Positions 8,398 through 18,000 of a stretch of 64,000 nucleotides of DNA are shown here, piece after piece. The notes below the pieces were generated by a model. The model saw only the letters and a list, made by a program, of their open reading frames with translations, had not been told where the DNA came from and did no database searches. Position 1 is the first letter of the stretch. Each line of letters begins with the position of its first letter. This DNA is from Kitagawia praeruptora (Eukaryota; Streptophyta; Magnoliopsida; Apiales; Apiaceae), in NCBI GenBank assembly GCA_037693485.1, contig CM075345.1, forward strand, positions 5,907,501-5,971,500, written 5' to 3'. Made by a program: the position numbers and the translations under genes.

Positions 8398-10905
8398 ATG
8401 AGTTCGAATACACCAAAGACTACAGGAACGGTGAAGGTCCCTAAGTTTGATAAAGAAAACTTCAACCTCTGGAAGATAAAGATGATGTTGTTCATCAAAG
8501 CCTCTCATCCCTTGTATCCTGAGATTCTCAAGAATGGTCCTTTTGTTCCACAACAAGAGATACCAGAGAAGACTGTTGGAACCATAACAATCCCTAGAGC
8601 TTATGAGGCCAAGGATCCATCAAAGTGGACAGAGTCAGAAAGGGAGAAGGTTGCTCTTGACAGCCACCTCATGTTGCTCATCATTGATTCCATGGATATG
8701 TCAATGTTTGCAAACATTGCATCATGCACGTCTGCTAAAGAGATGTGGGATCACATTGAGGTGTTGTGTGAAGGGACTGATGAGGTTAAAGAAAACAGGA
8801 AACAGATATTGGTCACACAGTATGAAGCTTTCATGGCACAGCCCAAGGAAAGCATCACTGAGATGTTTGAAAGGTTTCACAAGCTAGTTACTGAGTTGCA
8901 GATGAATGGAAAGGTTTACAGCACCAAGGAGTTAAATATGAAATTTCTGTTGTCTTCACCAAATCATCTGGAGCAAAGAGTCATTTCCCTTAGAGAGAGA
9001 GATTTGAACAAAGTCACCTATGATGTACTCTATGGAGTCCTAAAGACTCATGAACTTGAGTTGCTTCAGAAGAGGGCTATCCAAGCAAACCAAGGTAGGA
9101 TGATAAACACATCATGTGCCTTGATTGTCAACAAATCCATTCTGGACCTAGAAGCATCTACAAGCCAACTAAGGATAGAGGAGGTGGCAGATGATGAAGA
9201 AACTGAAGCTGGGGTGAGTGAACCTGTTGAGGAAAAGGAGGAAGAAGAAGAAGAGTTTTACACTCTGGAAGAACTTGATGGGATGGAAAATACCTCATAT
9301 GCCTTCATGGCCAGAAAATTTCCAAACATCAGATTTAAAAGAAATCAACCCTTCAAACCCAAAACTCAAAACCATTCAGCCAACAAGAACAAGGCACCTG
9401 TGAAACCAAACAGAAATAAGTTCAAAACCGGTTATGTGGATAGGTCATCTGTAAGGTGTTATAGATGCAATGACCTAGGGCATTTTGCCAGTGAATGCAA
9501 GAAGCCTAAAAAGAAGGATAGAGATTATCTTGAGCTAGAAGCTAAGTATGAGGCCCTTCTGAAAAAGCAGACACATGGTAAGGCCTACATAGCTGAAGGG
9601 AAGTGTTGGGATGATTCTGAGAGTGATGAAGAGGAACAAGAATTCTGCAATTATGCCTTGATGGCCAACTCCAAGGATGACTCATCTTCATCTGATTCTC
9701 AGGTACCATCTCTCACTACTATAGACATGTCTGTTTCTGAATACAAATCCATGATTGAACAATTATCTGTTGAAATGTTTAATATTCATACTAGTATGAC
9801 TGCTGCTAATGAGGAGATTGCTAAACTGTCTACTAGAAATGAAGTATTAACCAAAAAGAATGAGGAACTTGAGCTAACTGCTATGCAAGTAGAAAACCTT
9901 AAGAAAGAAGTTGAATATTTGGAGAACAAGGTTCTATGTGCTAGTCAAGTAGAGAAGGCTCTTAGGGATGAATTAGCTGAGAATGAATTCAAACTTAAAA
10001 CTTTCAAGAAATCATCTGGTTTAGTGCAATCCTACTGTGAGAAAATTGAAGCTAAACCCAAAGCAGCTATTGGACTTGACTATGACTCTCTCAAACAAAG
10101 GAAAGGCTATGCTGTCATTGAAGAGGACATAGCTGTTCATGAGAAAGTGCCTCACATTTTGAGAAAAACTGAAAATCCAATTTTTAAGGAATCAACATTT
10201 GAAATTGATGAGGATGCCTTACTCATCAAGCAAATGTTGAATGATGAGGATGAGGCACAATCTAGTGAACAGCAAGCATCCTCTAAGGGTGAGAGTGTCA
10301 AGTCAAAGACCAAGAAGCCAGTAGTTGATAGGCCAAGACCTAAGAAGTTTGTTAAGTTTGTCTCAGCTGGGAAGAGTGAATCAGAAAAGGAAGTGACTAA
10401 AAGGAAACAGAACAGAAATGGCAAGTTAGGGATTAACAAGGATAACAACTATGCTTATATGCCTAATGCCCCTAGGAAAACTTGTCAGAACTGTTTCGGT
10501 ACCAACCATCTAACTCATGCATGCAAGAAACCTGTTGGTAGTGTGTCTAAACCTTTCTATGATTGTTCTGTGCCTCTAAGACATAGAGATGCACCCTTCT
10601 GTGATAAATTTGACTGTATGCCATGCAATATGAATGTTATGACTAGTTGTTTTAATTTAAGAAGACAGTTCATTGATGGTTGTATCAGTCACAATTCTCA
10701 CACACACTACACAAGGTCAAAGTCTTCAAGCCCTCCTAAAGCTAGGAAGGTACCTTTGTCACCTAAGTCTGAAACCTCAGGTTCTAAGACTTCCAACAGT
10801 GACAAGAAGACTGACACTAAGAAAGTTAACAAGCATGTTGTTTATGATAAAACTGTCTCTAAGTCACATGGACCCAAACTTGTTTGGGTACCAAAGGAAA
10901 AGTAA
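8398..10905 (+). CDS. gag: E1 Gag (835 aa)
   Basis: Structural nucleocapsid protein that would form virus-like particles in the cytoplasm. The ATG is 31 bp after the PBS. Residues 1-230 contain the DUF4219/UBN2-type Copia Gag core (FDKENFNLWKIKM near 18, then a helical block). An acidic Glu-rich patch lies near 270-290. A CCHC knuckle (CYRCNDLGHFASEC) is at about 354-367. A coiled-coil-prone region spans 470-560, and a second knuckle of form CX2CX4HX4C is near 695. A further Cys cluster with spacing CX4CX2CX7C follows near 735-752. The second knuckle and Cys cluster are conserved in E3. Length fits the long Gag of Sireviruses. It ends 22 nt into the pol frame, which lies at -1. Confidence 0.9.
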   Translation: MSSNTPKTTGTVKVPKFDKENFNLWKIKMMLFIKASHPLYPEILKNGPFVPQQEIPEKTVGTITIPRAYEAKDPSKWTESEREKVALDSHLMLLIIDSMDMSMFANIASCTSAKEMWDHIEVLCEGTDEVKENRKQILVTQYEAFMAQPKESITEMFERFHKLVTELQMNGKVYSTKELNMKFLLSSPNHLEQRVISLRERDLNKVTYDVLYGVLKTHELELLQKRAIQANQGRMINTSCALIVNKSILDLEASTSQLRIEEVADDEETEAGVSEPVEEKEEEEEEFYTLEELDGMENTSYAFMARKFPNIRFKRNQPFKPKTQNHSANKNKAPVKPNRNKFKTGYVDRSSVRCYRCNDLGHFASECKKPKKKDRDYLELEAKYEALLKKQTHGKAYIAEGKCWDDSESDEEEQEFCNYALMANSKDDSSSSDSQVPSLTTIDMSVSEYKSMIEQLSVEMFNIHTSMTAANEEIAKLSTRNEVLTKKNEELELTAMQVENLKKEVEYLENKVLCASQVEKALRDELAENEFKLKTFKKSSGLVQSYCEKIEAKPKAAIGLDYDSLKQRKGYAVIEEDIAVHEKVPHILRKTENPIFKESTFEIDEDALLIKQMLNDEDEAQSSEQQASSKGESVKSKTKKPVVDRPRPKKFVKFVSAGKSESEKEVTKRKQNRNGKLGINKDNNYAYMPNAPRKTCQNCFGTNHLTHACKKPVGSVSKPFYDCSVPLRHRDAPFCDKFDCMPCNMNVMTSCFNLRRQFIDGCISHNSHTHYTRSKSSSPPKARKVPLSPKSETSGSKTSNSDKKTDTKKVNKHVVYDKTVSKSHGPKLVWVPKEK

Positions 10906-11567
10906 TACCTTTGTGTTGGCAGGGCAAAGAAAGTGAAAAGAAGGTCATGTGGATTTTGGACAGTGGATGCTCAAATCATATGACTGGTGATATGGCCCTG
11001 CTATCACAGTATGAGGAAAAGGCTGGCCCAATGGTTGCTTTTGGAGATGACAGCATGGGTAACACATTGGGATATGGCAAGCTGAAAGTTGGAAATGTCA
11101 TCATTGAAGATGTAGCACTAGTCAAGGGGCTCAAGCATAATCTGTTAAGTGTTGGTCAGTTTACTGATAGAGGATTCAAAGTGAATTTTGACAAAGATGA
11201 ATGTTTGATCACCCACAAGAAGACTGGTGATTTTGCTCTATCTGGAGTAAGGAAGGGAAGCCTGTTTGTAGCCAATATGGACTCTGCAAACAAGGACAAA
11301 ATCTGTTGCTTTTACTCAAAAGCATCAAATGAAGATTGTTGGCTGTGGCACAAGAAACTATCACACCTGAACTTCAAGGCCATTAATTCTCTAGTCAAAA
11401 GAGAGTTAGTGAGAGGCATGCCCACACTTGAATTCTGCCAAGAAGGAGTGTGTGAGGCTTGTCAAAAAGGAAAAATGAAGAGATCAAGCCACAAGTCAAA
11501 GACAGTGACATCTGTAACCAAGCCCTACAACTTATCCATATGGATTTGTTTGGGCCTGTTAACATAA
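10884..11567 (+). pseudogene. pol: E1 Pol, part 1: protease and GAG-pre-integrase region
   Basis: Open from within the end of gag (22 nt overlap, -1 frame) with no ATG before the protease. The aspartic protease motif DSG (residues 26-28, context LDSGCSNHMTGD) is intact. The GAG-pre-integrase/integrase zinc-binding HHCC region follows (HKKLSHL near 150, then CEAC). The frame ends prematurely at 11,567, where integrase continues in another frame. E2 has the same frame break at the same place, E3 does not. Translation of this part would need frameshifting at the gag end or a spliced or internal start. Confidence 0.85.
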
Positions 11568-14155
11568 TGTCACTTGGAAGAAAGAAGTATGCCCTGGTAA
11601 TGGTTGATGATTTTTCAAGGTATACATGGGTAGAATTTCTGGCATCAAAAGATGAGGCTCCACAAGTAATCATTGAGCATATAAAGAAAGTTGACAAGGA
11701 AGCAAAGGCAAACAATGCAAGTGTGATTGCATTGAGGAGTGATAATGGAACAGAGTTCAGAAATGCCACACTTGAAGCATTCTGCAAAGAGAATGGCATT
11801 TCTCAGCAATTCTCAGCTCCAAGGACTCCACAACAAAATGGAGTTGTTGAGAGAAAGAATATAACTCTAATTGAGGCTGCTAGAACAATGTTACTTGATG
11901 CAAAAATGCCCACATGTTTTTGGGCTGAGGCTGTGAGCACTGCATGCTATATTCAGAACAGAACCCTCATCAACAAAAACACTGGAAAGACTCCTTACAA
12001 CTTGATGACTGGAAAGAAGCCTACACTGAAGTATATTCATACTTTTGGAAGCAAATGCTTTGTACTTAAGGACAATTCTGAATATGTTGGAAAGTTTGAT
12101 GCAAAAGCATTTGAAGGAATTTTTCTTGGCTATTCTATGGAAAGAATTGCATACAAGGTTTATGTCATCAGTCAAAAGAAAGTTATGGAAAGCACAGATG
12201 TAACATTTGATGACAGCAAACTACCTGGACTAGAAGAAGCCAATGATGAAGACAAAGATCCATTGAAGTTTGATAATCTAGATGATTCTGATGAAGAGAC
12301 TGAAACTAGAGTTGAAACTCAAGTTCAACAAACTCAAGTGAATAATGATACAAGAGAAGAATTTGTGCCAATCAATAGTGAAGAAACAAGCATCCAAGAC
12401 ACACCTGTGAGTAATGGCAACTTCACAGGGGGAGGAAATGAGGATGATCATGATGAGGATGATGAAGCAACATCAAGGATGAGAAATCAGGCTGAACACT
12501 CAAGGAAATGGGATAGATCACACACTGCAGAGCAAATCATTGGAGATCCTAATGCAGGAGTAAGGACTAGGAGAGCAACTCAAAATGAGTGCCTCTATGG
12601 ATGTTTTCTATCACAAGTTGAGCCTAAGAAACTTGATGATGCATTGTTGGATCCAGATTGGATTATTGCCATGCAAGAGGAGCTGAATCAATTTGAAAGG
12701 AACAAAGTATGGGAACTTGTGCCTGCACCAAAGAATAGAACCATTGTTGGAACAAAATGGGTTCTGAAGAATAAGATGGATGAAGATGGTGTAATAATAA
12801 GAAACAAAGCAAGGCTGGTTGCAAAAGGATACTCTCAACAGGAAGGCATTGATTATGATGAGACATTTGCCCCTGTTGCTAGATTGGAAGCCATTAGAAT
12901 ATTCTTGGCATTTGCTGCTCATTCAAACTTTAAAGTTTATCAAATGGATGTCAAGAGTGCATTTCTAAATGGAGAGTTGGAAGAAGAGGTTTATGTACAA
13001 CAACCACCTGGCTTTGAGGATCCACATTTCCCAGAATTTGTCTACAGATTGCTTAAGGCACTGTATGGACTTAAGCAAGCTCCAAGAGCATGGTATGATA
13101 CTCTATCACAATTTCTTCTTGAAAATCAATTCACTCGAGGCACATTGGACAAGACACTGTTTTACAAGAAGCATGGTGATGATATGATCCTAGTTCAAAT
13201 CTATGTGGATGATATCATTTTTGGTTCTACAAATGAGAAACTGTGTGAGAAATTCTCTAAACTCATGCAGAGAAGATATGAGATGAGTATGATGGGAGAG
13301 TTGACATTCTTTCTAGGGTTGCAAGTCAGTCAAAGGAAGGATGGTATCTTTATCAGTCAAACCAAGTACATCAAGGATTTATTGAAGAAGTTTGACTTGG
13401 AAGATTGTTCACCTGCCAAGACACCCATGGCCACTGCCACTAAATTGGATGAAGATGCTAAAGGCAAGAGAGTAGATATCTCAGTCTACAGAGGCATGGT
13501 TGGTTCTCTACTCTACCTCACTGCAAGTAGGCCAGACATCATGTTTGCTACATGCTTGTGTGCAAGGTTTCAATCAAATCCAAAGGAATCACATTTGATT
13601 GCAATAAAAAGGATCTTTAGATATCTGAAGGGCACTCCTAACTTGGGATTATGGTACCCTAAGGACACAGGGTTCAATCTGGTTGGCTACTCTGATGCTG
13701 ATTATGCTGGATGCAGAGTGGATAGGAAAAGCACCTCAGGAAGCTGCCAGTTTCTTGGACAAAGGTTAGTTTCTTGGTATAGCAAGAAGCAACAATCTGT
13801 GTCAACTTCTACAGCTGAGGCTGAATACATAGCTGCTGGAAGTTGCTGTGCTCAAGTGCTTTGGATTAGAAATCAACTTAGAGATTATGGACTTGTGTTG
13901 GAAAGAATTCCAATCATGTGTGACAACACAAGTGCAATCTCTATAGTTGCCAATCCTGTCAATCATTCTAGAACAAAGCACATTGACATCAGATATCATT
14001 TCATAAGAGAACATGCAACTACTGGAACCATTGAGTTGCATTATGTCTCTACAGATAAACAACTAGCCGATATATTCACTAAGCCATTAGATGAAGCCAC
14101 CTTCACAAGGTTGGTAAGTGAGATTGGAATGCTGAATTCTTCAGATTCTGGCTAA
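11525..14155 (+). CDS. pol: E1 Pol, part 2: integrase, reverse transcriptase, RNase H
   Basis: The frame is open from 11,459 but homologous coding begins near 11,530. Counting from 11,459, the integrase triad is D29 (HMDLFG), D95 (RSDNGTEF) and E131 (NGVVERKN), with the canonical 35 residues between the last two. RT shows SAFLNGELEEEVYV and the catalytic YVDD near 581-584. RNase H shows SDADYAG near 744, AEAEYIAAG near 786 and a conserved HID...HFIRE segment. It ends at TAA 14,155 after the usual FTKPLDE tail. All catalytic residues are present, so only the frame break upstream argues against autonomous function. Confidence 0.9.
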   Translation, partial: LQLIHMDLFGPVNIMSLGRKKYALVMVDDFSRYTWVEFLASKDEAPQVIIEHIKKVDKEAKANNASVIALRSDNGTEFRNATLEAFCKENGISQQFSAPRTPQQNGVVERKNITLIEAARTMLLDAKMPTCFWAEAVSTACYIQNRTLINKNTGKTPYNLMTGKKPTLKYIHTFGSKCFVLKDNSEYVGKFDAKAFEGIFLGYSMERIAYKVYVISQKKVMESTDVTFDDSKLPGLEEANDEDKDPLKFDNLDDSDEETETRVETQVQQTQVNNDTREEFVPINSEETSIQDTPVSNGNFTGGGNEDDHDEDDEATSRMRNQAEHSRKWDRSHTAEQIIGDPNAGVRTRRATQNECLYGCFLSQVEPKKLDDALLDPDWIIAMQEELNQFERNKVWELVPAPKNRTIVGTKWVLKNKMDEDGVIIRNKARLVAKGYSQQEGIDYDETFAPVARLEAIRIFLAFAAHSNFKVYQMDVKSAFLNGELEEEVYVQQPPGFEDPHFPEFVYRLLKALYGLKQAPRAWYDTLSQFLLENQFTRGTLDKTLFYKKHGDDMILVQIYVDDIIFGSTNEKLCEKFSKLMQRRYEMSMMGELTFFLGLQVSQRKDGIFISQTKYIKDLLKKFDLEDCSPAKTPMATATKLDEDAKGKRVDISVYRGMVGSLLYLTASRPDIMFATCLCARFQSNPKESHLIAIKRIFRYLKGTPNLGLWYPKDTGFNLVGYSDADYAGCRVDRKSTSGSCQFLGQRLVSWYSKKQQSVSTSTAEAEYIAAGSCCAQVLWIRNQLRDYGLVLERIPIMCDNTSAISIVANPVNHSRTKHIDIRYHFIREHATTGTIELHYVSTDKQLADIFTKPLDEATFTRLVSEIGMLNSSDSG

Positions 14156-15000
14156 GTGAATACATCATCTAGATTGTTGCAGCAGTAAACACTTACTTTA
14201 TCTAAATTCTCAATATTTTTGGAGTAAGTGTTGGCTGAAATATGATTTATAAATATTTCAAATCTGTTGCATATGTTGAAAATCATATTTTTATTAACTT
14301 AAAATTTCTATGAAATTTTGAGAAAATCACTATTTGATTTGCTAGGATATTTTTCAATGAATATGTCTGGTAGATTTTAAAAAGATAGTGAAAATCAAAT
14401 TTTTATGAGTGATGGGTATAGTTCGATAAGTCAGACTTCTCGAATGATTCACTATTCGACATCTCTAATAAGTCTCATTAGAGTACTCTTGAGTTCTCGA
14501 ATAGAGTCTTTCTGAGATATCGAATAGAGGAATTATTGACTTCTCGAATATAGTAACTGAGTTCTCGAATGACTGAGTTCTCGAACACTATATTTGAGTT
14601 CTCGAATCATTTGAAAAGGCTGAATTCTCGCTGAATTTTAACCGATTTTGGATTTTTATCTAAAAATTTAATTCACTCATAAAAACACATTTTATTTAAT
14701 TTAGAATTATTTCTAAGTTAGATAACTGCCAGCTGTGAGTTTCTATCTGCTTGAGTTATCGATTAAGCCATTCTTGACTTCTCGAATAGTTGTTTTCTAC
14801 TTCTCGAATGCCTGACTTGTCGATACAAAACAGTCTGCTAATCGACAATTCAAGTACTTCATACTTATACAATCTCACATCTATTCGATTCATTTCATTC
14901 GATTTCTCAAGCATCTACACTCTCTAAACCCCTGAAACCCTAGCTACGAAAAGCCAAATTTCTTCTTCAACCTTCAATTTCTTTTCTCTCTTCTACACAA
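14156..15000 (+). promoter_or_regulatory. E1 pol-ORF3 spacer with second TTCTCGAA array and gene-like leader
   Basis: No ORF. From 14,420 to 14,915 there are about 15 TTCGA/TCGAA motifs, eight of them TTCTCGAA (14437, 14494, 14541, 14562, 14578, 14599, 14779, 14801). The same words fill the LTR array. The last 120 bp resemble a plant 5' leader: pyrimidine-rich tracts, a telo-box-like AAACCCTA at 14,935-14,942, and an A-rich context before ATG 15,001. This suggests an internal promoter for the third ORF. Confidence 0.6.
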
Positions 15001-18000
15001 ATGGCAACAGTAAAGTTCAACACCAACTTCATCGCACTCACTAGTGATGTTGAATCACCCAATGCCAATTTCAAGTGCTTTGTGAAATGGATGGCTGAGT
15101 CGTATATCAAGGATGCACTCTCTGCCAACCCAACTCTATATCTAGATATTCTGGAACAATTCTGGAGTACTGCTATTGTGGAGGTTGTAGCCCTGGAAAA
15201 CGCAATCCCTTCATATGTCATCTACTGCAAGGTTCAAGATAAGGAAATCACTATCACTACTGCAGACATGAACCAAGCACTAGGTCTACAACAAGAGTCA
15301 TTTGACAGAATGGCCACTAACGCAGAGTTGGAGGAATTCTTTGAGTTCATAAACTACTCAGATGGGATTAACCTTGGAAAGCTAAACAGAAAGAATCTGA
15401 GAAAGGAGTGGAGTTATGTGTTTGCAACTCTTCTCCAAGTCTTCACTGCCAGGAAATCAAGCTTTGACCAAATCAGTGCACCTGTGCAGCAAATTGGATA
15501 TGCTTTGGCCTATGGAAAGAAGATAGATGTTGGCCAAATCATACTTCAAGAATTATATGGGAGACTTGGTAAGAACACAACCAAGAGAGGTACTGATATT
15601 TTCTTCCCTCGCTTTATTCAATCTGTACTTAATTATAAAAATGCTTCATTGATTGAATTGCCTGGGATTGATAAAAATAAAATAGGCTATCCTAAGTCCA
15701 TGACCAAACTCATTTTTGGTAACTTGGAAACTAGGAATGATGTGGATGTAAGACTGAACATAACTCCCCATATGGAGAGTTTGTTTAGGACTTACCCCCA
15801 CAACATGCCAACATTTGATGCAAAATCTAAGTTAGCACAGCCCAAGCAAGTAGAACAAAATGCTAACCCAGGGCCTGCTAACCAATCCTCTCAACCAAAC
15901 ACTCTACCTCTTACTGAGCCAACTGCATCATCCTCTCAAAAGGGTGATGTTAGTAAAAAGAAGAGAAAGGAAGTAATGTCTGCACCTTTAAATATCTTGT
16001 CTGAAGCAGCATTAGCTGTTGAATTAGGTCTAGGAAGTGAGGAATCTGAGTTACCCTTGCACAGAACAAAGAAGAAGAAAACTAAGACCACCTCTTCAGT
16101 CACACAAATGGCTGAAGTTGTAAAATCAGGGGCACACAGCTCACTAGGTGTATCCTCTCAACAGGGTGCACCTATAGAATCAAGCATTCTCCCCAATGCA
16201 CCTTCTTGTATAGAGTCAGCACATGGGAGTGATAAGGCTGGCACAACACTGAGTGGAGAGCACATCACATTTGAAACTCCCTCTATCTCTCAGGGGGAGT
16301 TGCCAAAATCTACTCTAAAACACACTTCTCTTCCAGAATCTATCTCTGAAATTTCTTTGGAACCTGCAACTCAGACAACTGAGATGCAAGGTATTGATCA
16401 TCAAGAATTCTTTTCTCTTGATGAGCCAATAATTTCAAGTGACTTAGTGCATGACACTTTGTTCACCACTCAGAACCCACATTTAGATGGTGAGGGAATG
16501 CATGCTGAGGCATATCCTAATGACACCATCACAAACACAGAGGTTCCCCTAGTTTTTACTAGAGACTCTGTGCCTGTGTCAACTGCTGGTGTAATTCATC
16601 CCACTTCTGTGGTGACACCAGTAGTAGAGTCAATCCATCCGGTTACAGAAGTTGCATCTGTAACTGAGGAGACTAGCTTGCCTAGCTCTAGCTCTGACTT
16701 CATGTCAACATGGCTGAAGCCTGTGCAACATGACAGTGCTTCAGGATCAGGGTCTGTTCCACAACAATTGACGGTTGAAGCACTTCAAAGCTTAATTGTG
16801 GATCAGATTCCTGAGTTCACAAAGATTGCTCAGCACCTTCTCACTGCAGACATGCCCAATCCAGACTATGAGGCTATTCTGTTATGCCATAGGGATGATG
16901 TGGAAGTGCAGAAGTCAAAGATCATTGATGATGCTGAGAGAGATGGCAACATAGATGCCTGGTTGCAAGGAAAATATGATATTACTCTCGATGAAGCACT
17001 TCAGTATCTCAGGGAGGAATACATCACTTCACTGGGCTCCAATGCAAAATCCCTGTCACCTGGTGAAGTGTATGAAGCTGTAAATGACTCCTACAAGGGC
17101 TTCCTCAAGGCTGCACACTATCTTGGCAAGGGAGTCAAAACTGAAGTCAACAGGGTGTGTGATAAGACAGCCACTTCAGTAGCAGAAGTCAAGAGGGCCT
17201 TTGATGCTAAATTTCCTCAATTGGACAGTGTGTTCAAGGACATCAAACACTGCAACTCTACCTGCACTCAGGTGGACAATGGGCTGGCTGTGCTAAAAGA
17301 TGCTGTCACAGGTCTGGGGCATAAATTTCAGAATCTATCTGACCAGACTACAGATGCCAATGCCATGCTGAGGATAATGTTCAAAAATCTTTATGGAGAT
17401 AGACTAATGACTGATGTCCCTGTGCATGAATTGTCTAAATATGAAGTGAAGAGGCTTCAGGACCAATCTTTATCTGGCTTCAAGGCCAATGAGTTATTCA
17501 CTAAGGTCAACACTCTTGAACAGGAGGTAGCTACTCTCACCAAGACCAATGCTCATCTCACAGAAAAGGTTGCATTGCTAAATGATCAGTTGGACACTCA
17601 AGCATCCACCACAGCTGATGTCCTTCTGCATCAACAATCCATGTTAGCTGCAATGATGAAGCATATGGGTCTCCCTCTACCTGATGAATCTTCACTCCCA
17701 AAGGACATTTCTACAGCCTCTGTGCCTGACAACAAGCCTAAGGGGGAGAAGAAGGCCAGGAACTCAAATTCAAAGGGGGAGACAAAGGGAGAGAAAGGCA
17801 TAATAATCAAAGAGGGTGGTCAACAAAGGGCTTCTAAGTCTCTAGCAAATGTGCCTGGCAAAGGAAAATCCAAAGTGGATGAGCCTCCATCTATCTTGCC
17901 AGTTGTCACTCTACCAACTGTGCACATCACTACTCCAGGAGGACATAAGCAATCCATAACCACCACAGTGGTTGCAGGGAGCATGCCATCTGACAAACCT

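Noticed and set aside
10901..10921. A 21 nt GT...AG segment at the gag-pol junction as a micro-intron
   Set aside because: Far below the minimum plant intron length, and removal does not restore the pol frame.
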